From Alistipes sp. (GTDB taxonomy: Bacteria; Bacteroidota; Bacteroidia; Bacteroidales; Rikenellaceae), in the NCBI GenBank assembly GCA_017532885.1, contig JAFXIS010000019.1, positions 1 to 20,871 on the forward strand: a stretch of DNA of 20,871 nucleotides, given 5' to 3'. Position numbers and translations under genes: made by a program. Below, piece after piece: positions 8,266 to 15,711 of the stretch; the stretch's first letter is position 1, and every line of letters starts with the position of its first letter. The notes under the pieces were generated by a model. It saw only the letters and a program-made list of their open reading frames with translations. It ran no database searches and was not told the DNA's origin.

Positions 8266-10050
8266 ATGATAAGGATTACCAAAGAGTGTGTATCGCAATG
8301 GTTGCTTGATAGGCTGCATGGCTTGAGCAATCAGCAAATGATGGCGGTGCTGGCTATTGCTGTGGGCTTGCTGGCAGGTTTGGGTACATGCCTGTTTGAG
8401 ATGCTGTTGTATGGTATTCGCTCGGCTTTGGTGACTTGGTTCCCTGTCGATAGGGCGCAATTCCTCTTTCTGATATACCCTGCGATTGGTATTATCTTGG
8501 CGACGCTCTTTGTGAAGTATATCGTCAAGGATCAAATCTCGGAGGGCGTGACGCGTGTGCTGTATGCCATGTCGAGGACCGATTCGCGTATCAAGCGACA
8601 TAATTGCTGGTCGTCAATCATAGGTGGTGCTACAACTATCGGATTTGGTGGTTCGGTGGGTCCTGAGGCTCCTATCGTCTTGACGGGTGCTGCCATAGGC
8701 TCAAATGTGGGTAAGTTGGCGAAACTTAATTATAAGGAACTCACGCTGTTGCTCTGCTGTGGTGCGGGTGCTGCCGTGGCAGCTATCTTCAAAGCTCCGA
8801 TTACGGGCGTGGTGTTTGTGCTGGAGATTTTGATGCTTGATATTACGGCAGGCTCAATCTTCCCGTTGTTGCTGGCTTCGGTGTCGGCAACCACTACGGC
8901 ATTGGTTTTCCGTGGCTTTGACCCCATTATCGCTGTTACTTTGAGCGAGGCTGATGCCTTTATTATCGGGCAAATACCGCTATATGTGTTGCTGGGTGTA
9001 TGCTGTGGCTTGATGTCGTATTATTTCACCTCGATAAATTCGAAGGTCGGAGTGCGCATCAAAAATATAGGCTCACAATATAAGCGCTGGGCTGTGGCAG
9101 GCGTGATATTGGGTGTGCTGATATTTATTTTCCCGCCGCTTTATGGTGAGGGTTACGAGGGTATGACGGCGCTGATGCATGGTAAAGTGTCGGAGTTGTT
9201 TAATAACTCGCTGTTCTTCAAATTCAGCAATATAGAGTGGTTGGCGTTGCTCTATGTTACGGCTATTATGTTCTTTAAGGTCATAGCTATGGCAACCACA
9301 AACGCCGCAGGTGGCGTGGGAGGAACATTCGCGCCGTCGTTGTTTGTCGGAGCATTTATGGGTGCTATCGTGGCGCTTACTTGCAATATCTGCTTCGATT
9401 GGAATGTGTCGGTTGTGTCGTTCACTTTGGTTGGTATGGCGGGCGTTATGGCAGGCGTTATGAAGGCTCCGCTGACCTCGATATTCCTTATTGCCGAACT
9501 CTCGAATGGCTACGGATTGTTTATCCCGCTGATGATTGTTGCGGCTATTTCGTTTGCTGTGGATTATATGCTGGATAGCGACTCAATATATACCAAGCAG
9601 TTGCGCCAGCAGGGCGCACTCCTGACCCACGACAAGGACCAGTCGGCATTCGTCTTTCTGCGTCTGTCGGATTTGATGGAGACCGACTTTATACCCATAA
9701 AAAATGGCGTTACGCTGGGTGATATCGTTAAGATTATCTCTACGGCACGACGAAATATCTTCCCCGTAATCGACGATGAGGAGCATCTGTTGGGCGTGGT
9801 GCAGTTGGATGACCTGCGCGAGGATATGTTTAACTCCGAGAATTGGAGTCGCTCGATAATGCACTATATGATTCAACCACCTTATAAAGTGCTGCAAAAT
9901 GAGATGATACAGAGCCTTTTACCTCGCTTTGAGGAGAACCATACCTGGATGTTGCCCGTTGTGGATAAGGAGAACCACTATTTGGGTTTTATCGCCAAGT
10001 CGCGCATTCTGAATGCCTATCGTGAGGCGTTGGTTAAGATTTCGCAGTAA
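8266..10050 (+). CDS. CLC-family chloride channel/transporter with CBS domains
   Basis: A 594-residue CLC protein: an N-terminal membrane domain of about 440 residues, then two CBS domains (about 465-590) that typically bind adenine nucleotides and regulate flux. Family signatures are the selectivity-filter motif GSVGPEAP, with the gating glutamate at 134, and GGTFAPSLFVGA (352-363). The classical GSGIP serine motif is replaced by a SEGV sequence near 92-95. At the position of the E. coli internal proton glutamate (E203) my alignment gives Ile188, after Glu187, so tight H+ coupling may be lost. It could be a channel or a different-mode exchanger. It follows trpS by 41 bases. GAGAGG directly abuts the ATG and is too close to be a good ribosome site. 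Confidence 0.9.
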   Translation: MIRITKECVSQWLLDRLHGLSNQQMMAVLAIAVGLLAGLGTCLFEMLLYGIRSALVTWFPVDRAQFLFLIYPAIGIILATLFVKYIVKDQISEGVTRVLYAMSRTDSRIKRHNCWSSIIGGATTIGFGGSVGPEAPIVLTGAAIGSNVGKLAKLNYKELTLLLCCGAGAAVAAIFKAPITGVVFVLEILMLDITAGSIFPLLLASVSATTTALVFRGFDPIIAVTLSEADAFIIGQIPLYVLLGVCCGLMSYYFTSINSKVGVRIKNIGSQYKRWAVAGVILGVLIFIFPPLYGEGYEGMTALMHGKVSELFNNSLFFKFSNIEWLALLYVTAIMFFKVIAMATTNAAGGVGGTFAPSLFVGAFMGAIVALTCNICFDWNVSVVSFTLVGMAGVMAGVMKAPLTSIFLIAELSNGYGLFIPLMIVAAISFAVDYMLDSDSIYTKQLRQQGALLTHDKDQSAFVFLRLSDLMETDFIPIKNGVTLGDIVKIISTARRNIFPVIDDEEHLLGVVQLDDLREDMFNSENWSRSIMHYMIQPPYKVLQNEMIQSLLPRFEENHTWMLPVVDKENHYLGFIAKSRILNAYREALVKISQ

Positions 10051-10084
10051 TCTATTTTTTTATTGTGATACAACTCGTATAAAA

Positions 10085-10120
10085 ATGGGGTTGCTCAACT
10101 CAAAAGTTGGACAACCCCAT
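10085..10120. terminator. Bidirectional terminator between the CLC gene and the TIR-Sel1 gene
   Basis: Strong hairpin: ATGGGGTTG pairs with CAACCCCAT, and an inner TCAACT pairs with AGTTGG (one G-T pair) across a single-base mismatch, with loop CAAA. It is flanked by AAAAA on the left (a T-run for minus-strand transcripts) and AAATTTT on the right. It lies between convergent genes, 34 bases after the CLC stop and 18 bases after the TIR-gene stop. Confidence 0.8.
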
Positions 10121-10138
10121 AAATTTTACCCCTAAATC

Positions 10139-11494
10139 CTAAAAGGCAGATACGGCGCGTATATGTTTGTAGCTATATTTGCTGGGATCTTGACTGCCAC
10201 CGAATCTTAAGGCAGAGTATACGGCACAGAATGCGTTTCGCTCGGTCGATGTCCAAAAGGCTCCCCAATCGTCTTTGCGATCGAATTTTGTTGCACCTCG
10301 ACTTTCAAGCGTACGATTTACCGCATCATAAACCCCTTCATTCATTAATAGCAGATTTAGCTCCTCGACTGAAGGCAAATACCAATCTTTGCCCTTGTCG
10401 CGACACCACACAAATGCGGGATATTCTTGACTATCCGTACGCGCCATAACCTTGTCGGTGTTTGCCTTGCCATCTGTTTGGCTCGTCGCTCCGACTGAGA
10501 TTTTCTTTAAGTGCTGTGCTTGAGTGCACCACACTAATTCCGCTTGGTCGAGGCTCACAATCTTTCCATGCTTTCCGCCATCCCAAATATCGAATACAAC
10601 ACCCTCCTTGCCGTTTTCGTTGTAGTAGTCGCCGACTTTGTAGGTCTTGGCGGCATTGTTATTGCCGGAAATATTATTGAGCTGTTTTTTAGCATTTTCA
10701 TGTCCCTGTTCGGCGGCTTTGCGATACCAATTTACAGCTTCGGTATAATCCTTAGCTACGCCATATCCATACTCATAGCAAAGACCTAAACCATATTGCG
10801 CGTTTGCTAGCCCTTGTTCGGCGGCCTTACGATACCATTTTACTGCTTCGGCATAATCTTTTGCTACACCGTGGCCATAATAATAGCAAGTTCCTAAATT
10901 ATGTTGTGCAATTGTATAGCCCTGCTCGGCTGCCTTGCGATACCATTTTACCGCCTCGGTGTAATTTTTCTCCTGATATGCGTCGTATCCCATTTTGCCC
11001 CATTCGTATAATTGCTCTGCTGTGGCGCGGGTTTGCGTAGCTTGAGCGGGGGTAGATGTTTGTGATGCCGCAGGAGTAGTTGGAGCGGTTGGGGCGTTTT
11101 TCTCACTCTTATTGCAGCAGTCCAACTCTTTTAATGCCGAAATTACAGCACCCTCAGACTCTATCCACTGCACATTCATAAAAACGAAATCCAACTCGGC
11201 ATTATCGTCAAAGTTAAAATCGCCTATGCGGTATGGGACAATATGCTTTTGGAATTTCAGAGCATACAGAATCTCCTTTTGAGTCCAGGTCGATGCGGCA
11301 GAATTTGACGAAGCGATAAACAGCACCACCTTGCAATCACGAATATAGCGAGTTATCTCGGATAAGAAATTTGCAGAGCCATGAATATTGCGGTCAATCC
11401 AATAATTCACACCCGCTCTATCGAGCGCCTTGCATAAAGACTCGGCAACCTCCGTATCCTTGCGCGAATAACTTATAAAGACATCGTATTTCAT
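10139..11494 (-). CDS. TIR domain - Sel1 repeat - DUF1566 (Lcl C-like) protein
   Basis: A 451-residue, apparently cytosolic protein with no signal peptide or membrane helix. Residues 1-125 are a bacterial TIR domain. It starts MKYDVFISYSRKD, has WIDRN at 32-36, and keeps the SxxSTWTQKE segment with Glu74 at the position of the NAD+-cleaving glutamate of TIR enzymes. Residues 130-160 are an Ala/Pro/Thr-rich linker. Residues 163-271 hold three Sel1-type helical repeats of 36 residues (AVKWYRKAAEQG cores). Residues about 285-451 resemble the DUF1566/Lcl_C fold with WYLPSVEELN, WGAFWTSTE and a C-terminal HIRAVSAF. Likely a TIR NADase or scaffold whose partner-binding repeats and C-terminal module sense something. 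Anti-phage or stress signalling is inference only. It is 45 bases downstream of the DUF456 gene and ends before a strong terminator. Confidence 0.85.
   Translation of the reverse strand: MKYDVFISYSRKDTEVAESLCKALDRAGVNYWIDRNIHGSANFLSEITRYIRDCKVVLFIASSNSAASTWTQKEILYALKFQKHIVPYRIGDFNFDDNAELDFVFMNVQWIESEGAVISALKELDCCNKSEKNAPTAPTTPAASQTSTPAQATQTRATAEQLYEWGKMGYDAYQEKNYTEAVKWYRKAAEQGYTIAQHNLGTCYYYGHGVAKDYAEAVKWYRKAAEQGLANAQYGLGLCYEYGYGVAKDYTEAVNWYRKAAEQGHENAKKQLNNISGNNNAAKTYKVGDYYNENGKEGVVFDIWDGGKHGKIVSLDQAELVWCTQAQHLKKISVGATSQTDGKANTDKVMARTDSQEYPAFVWCRDKGKDWYLPSVEELNLLLMNEGVYDAVNRTLESRGATKFDRKDDWGAFWTSTERNAFCAVYSALRFGGSQDPSKYSYKHIRAVSAF
10682..11008 (-). repeat. Three 108-bp coding tandem repeats (Sel1 units)
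   Basis: The Sel1 units are also repeated at DNA level with an exact 108-base period. The shared GATACCA core recurs at 10723, 10831 and 10939. The copies differ at scattered positions, mostly third codon positions, so they are an established coding repeat rather than a very recent duplication. The unit number could still vary between strains by recombination. Confidence 0.8.
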
Positions 11495-11539
11495 AGGAGA
11501 AGTAGTTTTCTAAGGTTTTCTTAAGAGTCGGATATATCT

Positions 11540-12031
11540 TTACGCCCAAATGGCACTCCAGACATCGCGCCAGATGTAATACATCATAAATCCCGAAACC
11601 AAGATTTTGATGCCCGAGCCGGCTATGAACGATACCAACGACCCAAATCCCACCGTTACGGCTTTGTCGAGGTTTTCATTATTGTTTATCAGCTCGCCAA
11701 TTACTGCGCCGGCAAATGGCCCGAGAATAAATCCCCAAGGCCCCAGGAAAAGACCTGCAAAGACGCCTACCGTAGCTCCAATAACTCCTGCGCGTGTACC
11801 ACCCAGAACCTTGCTGAAATATCCGGGGAGGAAGTAGTCCAAAATGGCAACCACGACAGCTATAATACCCCAAGTCCAGAGGCGGTTTGACGAGAGGGTC
11901 GAAAAGTCGGTCCATGAGCAGCACAGCATTCCGAAGAATGAGAGCATCGGGCCGGGAAGAATGGGGATTACCGAGCCGATGATGCCAATGATGCCGCACA
12001 CGACAGCAACTATCGATAAAAAGATATCCAT
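11540..12031 (-). CDS. DUF456 family membrane protein
   Basis: A 163-residue, glycine-rich integral membrane protein of the DUF456 family. About five hydrophobic segments are visible (near 2-24, 28-38, 50-68, 78-112 and 125-155). The typical start has PILPGPMLSFFG, and the middle has small-residue GxxxG-like helices (GATVGVFAGLFLGPWGFILG). Function is unknown in the family. The ATG is only 2 bases from the panD stop, so it is almost certainly translated from the same mRNA as panC and panD. Whether it has anything to do with pantothenate is not known. Confidence 0.85.
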   Translation of the reverse strand: MDIFLSIVAVVCGIIGIIGSVIPILPGPMLSFFGMLCCSWTDFSTLSSNRLWTWGIIAVVVAILDYFLPGYFSKVLGGTRAGVIGATVGVFAGLFLGPWGFILGPFAGAVIGELINNNENLDKAVTVGFGSLVSFIAGSGIKILVSGFMMYYIWRDVWSAIWA

Positions 12032-12033
12032 CG

Positions 12034-12387
12034 TTATTTTACGATATGGTTAGTCGCCGAGTCGGGGAAGATAACCTTTGGCTGAAAGCTCTTTGCCTCG
12101 TCGAAATCCATATAGGCGTACGAAACGATGATAACCAAGTCGTCTACCGCAACTTTGCGAGCTGCTGCGCCATTGAGGCAGATGCAACCGCTGCCGCGTT
12201 CTCCCTTGATGATGTAGGTCTCAAGACGCTCGCCATTGTTGATGTCGAGAATCTGCACCTTCTCACCCTCAATCATACCTGCGGCATCCATCAAATCCTC
12301 GTCAATGGTGATGCTGCCCACATAGTTCAGGTTAGCCTGCGTAACTCTTACGCGATGAATCTTCGATTTAAGTACTTCGATGTACAT
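12034..12387 (-). CDS. panD: Aspartate 1-decarboxylase proenzyme
   Basis: A 117-residue pyruvoyl enzyme making beta-alanine from L-aspartate for pantothenate (vitamin B5) and CoA synthesis. The self-processing site is NYVGSITID, with cleavage expected between Gly24 and Ser25, exactly where the family has it. The conserved [12 protein letters not shown] segment around 55-66 carries the catalytic tyrosine. Length is standard for the family. It starts 13 bases after panC and is followed 2 bases later by the DUF456 gene. Together PanC and PanD supply beta-alanine and join it to pantoate. panB and panE are not in this window. Confidence 0.96.
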   Translation of the reverse strand: MYIEVLKSKIHRVRVTQANLNYVGSITIDEDLMDAAGMIEGEKVQILDINNGERLETYIIKGERGSGCICLNGAAARKVAVDDLVIIVSYAYMDFDEAKSFQPKVIFPDSATNHIVK

Positions 12388-12400
12388 TTTATCTCTATGG

Positions 12401-13237
12401 TTATTTGATTTTTACATTGTCAATAAGGCGAATCTCGCCTGCTTGTACCGCTATGCAGCCCTGAATGCGGGGACTCTCCTCCCAAGACGATACCTGCTGC
12501 ATCGAAAGAGCATCTACCGCCTGGAAATAGATAACCTTCAAAAGACCGCTACGCTCAACCTCCGCAGTAACCCACTCGGTGAGTTGTGCAGGAGTCAGCT
12601 CCGTAGCCTTTGCTGCACACTGCTTAAGTGCGGCATAAATCTCTGGCGCAGCCTTGCGATGCGCTTCGTCCAGTAAGGTGTTGCGCGATGAGAGAGCCAA
12701 GCCATCCTCGGCACGAATGATGGGGCACTCGACAATCTCGACATCCAATCCCAACTGTGCAACCATAGCCTTAATTACGGCAATCTGCTGAAAATCCTTC
12801 TCTCCGAAGTATGCCTTTGCGGGCTTTACGATATCGAAAAGACGGCTTACGACCTGCGCAACGCCATTGAAGTGGCCGGGGCGAGTTGCACCCTCCATAA
12901 CCTTATCGACCTGTCCGAAATCGAACTCGCGAGTATCGGGCTCGGGGTAAATCTCCTCTACCGAAGGCATCAAGACATAATCCGCGCCGGCAGCCTCCAA
13001 AACAGCGGCATCCGCCTCGGGGGTGCGAGGGTAATTTCTCAAATCGTTTTTGTCGTTGAATTGTGTGGGGTTTACGAATACGCTTACGACAACCGTACCG
13101 CACTCTTTGCGGGCGCGCTCAACCAACGAGCGGTGGCCGGCGTGTAATGCTCCCATCGTTGGAACGAAACCTATGCTCTGCTTATCAACCTGCGCCAATG
13201 CTTGCTGCAAGTCGCTTACTTTGTCAAATGTTCTCAT
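12401..13237 (-). CDS. panC: Pantothenate synthetase (pantoate-beta-alanine ligase)
   Basis: A 278-residue cytosolic ligase that adenylates pantoate with ATP and joins it to beta-alanine. Family motifs are [14 protein letters not shown] (26-39, with the HxGH nucleotide motif at 32-35), [10 protein letters not shown], the [12 protein letters not shown] segment, FGEKDFQQ and ALSSRN (the KMSKS-like loop). Length is typical. It is the first gene of the panC-panD-DUF456 run. A -7 type box lies about 30 bases upstream. Confidence 0.97.
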   Translation of the reverse strand: MRTFDKVSDLQQALAQVDKQSIGFVPTMGALHAGHRSLVERARKECGTVVVSVFVNPTQFNDKNDLRNYPRTPEADAAVLEAAGADYVLMPSVEEIYPEPDTREFDFGQVDKVMEGATRPGHFNGVAQVVSRLFDIVKPAKAYFGEKDFQQIAVIKAMVAQLGLDVEIVECPIIRAEDGLALSSRNTLLDEAHRKAAPEIYAALKQCAAKATELTPAQLTEWVTAEVERSGLLKVIYFQAVDALSMQQVSSWEESPRIQGCIAVQAGEIRLIDNVKIK

Positions 13238-13266
13238 TGGTTTATAGTATACTATAAAAGTCGGGG

Positions 13267-13274
13267 CAAAGTTA
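13267..13274 (-). promoter_or_regulatory. Probable -7 box of the panC operon
   Basis: TAACTTTG on the minus strand fits the Bacteroidota -7 consensus TAnnTTTG and lies 30 bases before the panC ATG. No good TTTG was found at the expected -33 distance, so the call is moderate. Confidence 0.45.
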
Positions 13275-13331
13275 TGGAAAATATTTGAATAAAGAAGTTA
13301 TATCGTTCAAAATCGTATGATAAGATATAAA

Positions 13332-13365
13332 AAACAGCCACTACGGGTGTCCATAGCGGCTGTTT
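13332..13365 (-). terminator. Intrinsic terminator after the dipeptidyl peptidase III gene
   Basis: AAACAGCC (13332-13339) pairs with GGCTGTTT (13358-13365). The stem continues inward as CTA/TAG and GG/CC around a small loop. On the minus strand it is followed by TTTTATATC. It lies 18 bases past the stop codon at 13384. Confidence 0.75.
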
Positions 13366-13383
13366 CGATATCTGTTTTAGGAT

Positions 13384-15417
13384 TTAGTTCAGTGTCGGGA
13401 GGAAAGAATAATCCTTCGAGTAGTGGAGCATCTGCTCGATGTAATTGTGGTTGTAGTGAATTTCGACATCCACAATCTCGCCACCCTTCTCCACAAGCGT
13501 GTAGCTGGGGTTGATAAAGCCGCTGTAAGGCTCGATGCCGAGCTGTGCATAACGCTCCAAAACCTCCTTGTGAAGGTCTGCATCCACCTTTACGGCATAA
13601 TCCTCAACCAACTTGCGACCTGCTTCGTAATCGCCCTCCGACTTGATGCGCTGCACCTCATAGAGCAACTTGCCGAAGAGTGAACGCAAAGCATCAAAAT
13701 CATTCACTACGATATAGCGCTTGTCGTTTTCTCTAACCCACTCGATAACATTAGCCTCCTTGCCATGCTCATAGCACCACTCAGCAATAAGTTTGCGGTT
13801 ACGCATATGCGACTCCTCTACATTCTTGCCCGGCTCGATGCGTGAGAGCTGAGTCATCATACCATTCATGATGTAGCTTGCATACTGTGCTTTGGCAACA
13901 TCCAACGAGGGGATAAGACCTAACTCGACCAACTTCTCGTCACCCAAGTAGTAGAGCGCAAAGAGGTCGGCACGCGCCTCCTCCAAGGTTGAAGAGTATG
14001 ATTTCAACTCGCCGCCCGTAACGCCCTCTGCCAATTGACCCGAGCCATGGCCCAAGCACTCATGCAGGTCGGTATGCAGGTCGTCACCAATCTTTCCGTA
14101 ATTCTTTACGCGCTCTCGGTCCTCCTCGCGGAGCATAAACTCCTCGCCAAAACCATTGCCCTGAGCCGCTTTGTCGTAGGCGTAGGTGATGTTGTCGATA
14201 GTAACCGACTTTGAGCCATACTCCTTGCGAATCCAGTCAGCATTGGGAAGATTGATGCCGATAGGTGTTGCGGGGAAGCAGTCGCCACCCAACATTGCTA
14301 CGGTGATAACCTTTGCCGATACACCCTTTACCTCCTTCTTGCGGAATGCAGGGTTTATGGGCGAGTTATCCTCGAACCACTGTGCATTCTCCGAGATAAT
14401 CTGCGTGCGGTGACATGCTGCGCTATCGACAAAGTTTACAGTACCCTCCCACGATGACTTGAAGCCCATGGGGTCGCCGTAGTTCTCGATAAATCCGTTT
14501 ACGAAATCGACATTCGACGAGTTGTCGCTAACCCACAACACATTGTAGCGGTCGAACTCGCGCAAATCGCCTGTGCGGTAATAGTTTATCAGGGCATCGA
14601 TGATGCTCTTCTGGGGCTCCTCGGCAACAGAACGAGCCTTCTCCAACCAAAATACAATCTGCTCAATGGCGTCAGAGTACATGCCTCCCAAGTGCCAAAC
14701 CTTCTCGACGAGCTTGCCGTCGGCATCTTTTGTGAGCTTCGAATTAAGACCATAAGAGATGGGGTGCGGGTCGTTCTTATCCACCATGGCGGCATAAAAC
14801 TCCTCGACCTCCTTCATCGTTACGCCCTCATAATAGTTGCAAGCCGACTCCACAACCATATCCACGCCGTCGGTTTGGTTGAGGCGTGATGAGTAGAGTG
14901 TGGGGTTAAAGATAATCTCGCACAATAGTTCCTTCTCGATGGGTAGCTCCTTGACATGTTTGTCGAGCATCTGCTCAAACCACTCGCGCGAAAATTCGGG
15001 GCGGAACTTGTCGTTCGAGTAGTGGTGGTGGATACCGTTTGCAAACCATACTTTCTTCAGGTACTTCTCCATCGCCACGAAATCTGCCGCCTGCTTATCG
15101 CCCTTGTACGAGGTGTAAATCTGCTCCAAGGTGCGACGAATAGCGAGGTTGTATTTGAAATTCTGGTCGAAAAGTATATCGCGACCACACTTTGTCGCCT
15201 CCGAGAGATAGTAGATGAGAATCTTCTGTTGCAGGGGCAAAGTTTCGAACTTCGGAACCTCATAACGCAACACTTTGATATCGTCGAAGCGGTCGATAAT
15301 CCAATCTGCCGCCTGCTCGTCACACTGCTTTTTTGAGTCGCAGCAATCACACGATGAAAGTGTCAATAAATTAACGCACATAATCACTAAGATTAAAGTT
15401 GATAATATCTTCCTCAT
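13384..15417 (-). CDS. Dipeptidyl peptidase III (M49), predicted lipoprotein
   Basis: A 677-residue zinc exopeptidase that removes dipeptides from the N-terminus of peptides. The zinc motif is HECLGH (residues 452-457 from this start) with the second motif EEARAD (479-484). Cysteine in place of the usual leucine (HELLGH) is the form known from Bacteroides thetaiotaomicron DPP III, and the length is also close to that enzyme. The start is set at ATG 15417, giving MRKILSTLILVIMCVNLL and a lipobox LSSC with Cys23. An upstream TTG extension to 15453 lies inside the promoter and is unlikely. The signal implies a membrane-anchored enzyme in the cell envelope rather than the cytosol, which would suit peptide scavenging. 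It has its own promoter and terminator, so it is probably a single-gene unit. Confidence 0.93.
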   Translation of the reverse strand: MRKILSTLILVIMCVNLLTLSSCDCCDSKKQCDEQAADWIIDRFDDIKVLRYEVPKFETLPLQQKILIYYLSEATKCGRDILFDQNFKYNLAIRRTLEQIYTSYKGDKQAADFVAMEKYLKKVWFANGIHHHYSNDKFRPEFSREWFEQMLDKHVKELPIEKELLCEIIFNPTLYSSRLNQTDGVDMVVESACNYYEGVTMKEVEEFYAAMVDKNDPHPISYGLNSKLTKDADGKLVEKVWHLGGMYSDAIEQIVFWLEKARSVAEEPQKSIIDALINYYRTGDLREFDRYNVLWVSDNSSNVDFVNGFIENYGDPMGFKSSWEGTVNFVDSAACHRTQIISENAQWFEDNSPINPAFRKKEVKGVSAKVITVAMLGGDCFPATPIGINLPNADWIRKEYGSKSVTIDNITYAYDKAAQGNGFGEEFMLREEDRERVKNYGKIGDDLHTDLHECLGHGSGQLAEGVTGGELKSYSSTLEEARADLFALYYLGDEKLVELGLIPSLDVAKAQYASYIMNGMMTQLSRIEPGKNVEESHMRNRKLIAEWCYEHGKEANVIEWVRENDKRYIVVNDFDALRSLFGKLLYEVQRIKSEGDYEAGRKLVEDYAVKVDADLHKEVLERYAQLGIEPYSGFINPSYTLVEKGGEIVDVEIHYNHNYIEQMLHYSKDYSFLPTLN

Positions 15418-15450
15418 ATTTGTATGGGTTTTATTTGTTTTATTTTGGGC

Positions 15451-15481
15451 CAAAGATAGATAAAAAAGATGAAAGATGAAA
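15451..15481 (-). promoter_or_regulatory. Probable promoter of the dipeptidyl peptidase III gene
   Basis: On the minus strand TATCTTTG (15458-15451) is a perfect -7 box, and TTTC (15481-15478) sits 19 bases upstream, one mismatch from -33 TTTG. The leader would be about 30 bases to the ATG at 15417. The -33 region lies inside a short tandem repeat. Confidence 0.6.
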
Positions 15482-15486
15482 GATGA
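15466..15486. repeat. Three copies of the 7-base repeat AAGATGA
   Basis: AAGATGA occurs three times head to tail and is followed by a partial fourth copy. It overlaps the -33 region of the predicted promoter of the peptidase gene and forms the left edge of the intergenic repeat element. Confidence 0.85.
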
Positions 15487-15640
15487 AAGAGCAACCGACG
15501 CTGCGGAGGAAACGAGGGTTTATCCCTCGTAACCACTAATAGTGCGAGAGCAGAAGCCAAGTTTTGCTTGGATTATGCCGAGCCGCGAGGAGGAAAAGCC
15601 TGCGTAGCAGGATTAAAGATAAAAGAGCAAAGAGGAGCAC
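15487..15640. repeat. Hairpin-rich intergenic element, candidate interspersed repeat
   Basis: A non-coding stretch with four short perfect inverted repeats in a row: ACGAGGG-tttat-CCCTCGT (15512-15530), CACT-aat-AGTG (15534-15544), CCAAG-ttttg-CTTGG (15557-15571) and CCTGC-gta-GCAGG (15599-15611). It is more GC-rich than its flanks and carries CGAGCCGCGA and GGAGG, which recur at 6962-6978. It has no ORF. It may be a small mobile or REP-like repeat, but family identity cannot be shown from one window. Confidence 0.5.
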
Positions 15641-15654
15641 CTCACATCAAACCA

Positions 15655-15679
15655 AAAAGCCATCGCTGGGATGGCTTTT
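15655..15679 (-). terminator. Intrinsic terminator after the split-zinc-ribbon membrane protein gene
   Basis: Perfect 10-bp stem AAAAGCCATC / GATGGCTTTT with loop GCTGG. On the minus strand it ends in TTTTT. It lies 32 bases past the stop codon at 15712. Confidence 0.8.
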
Positions 15680-15711
15680 GTTAGTTAATTCTTGTAGCGT
15701 TGAGCTATTCG

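Noticed and set aside
10682..11008. Regular 108-base repeats as a CRISPR array or satellite
   Set aside because: The repeats are in frame, encode Sel1 motifs, have no unique spacers of constant length and vary mostly at third codon positions.
15418..15453. Upstream TTG start adding 12 residues to dipeptidyl peptidase III
   Set aside because: The TTG falls within the predicted -7 box, and the extension would push a hydrophilic stretch before an excellent lipoprotein signal peptide.
15487..15640. Integron attC site or tRNA gene in the hairpin element
   Set aside because: No integrase, no attC core sites, and the hairpins do not form a cloverleaf with the conserved tRNA T-loop or CCA-type ends.
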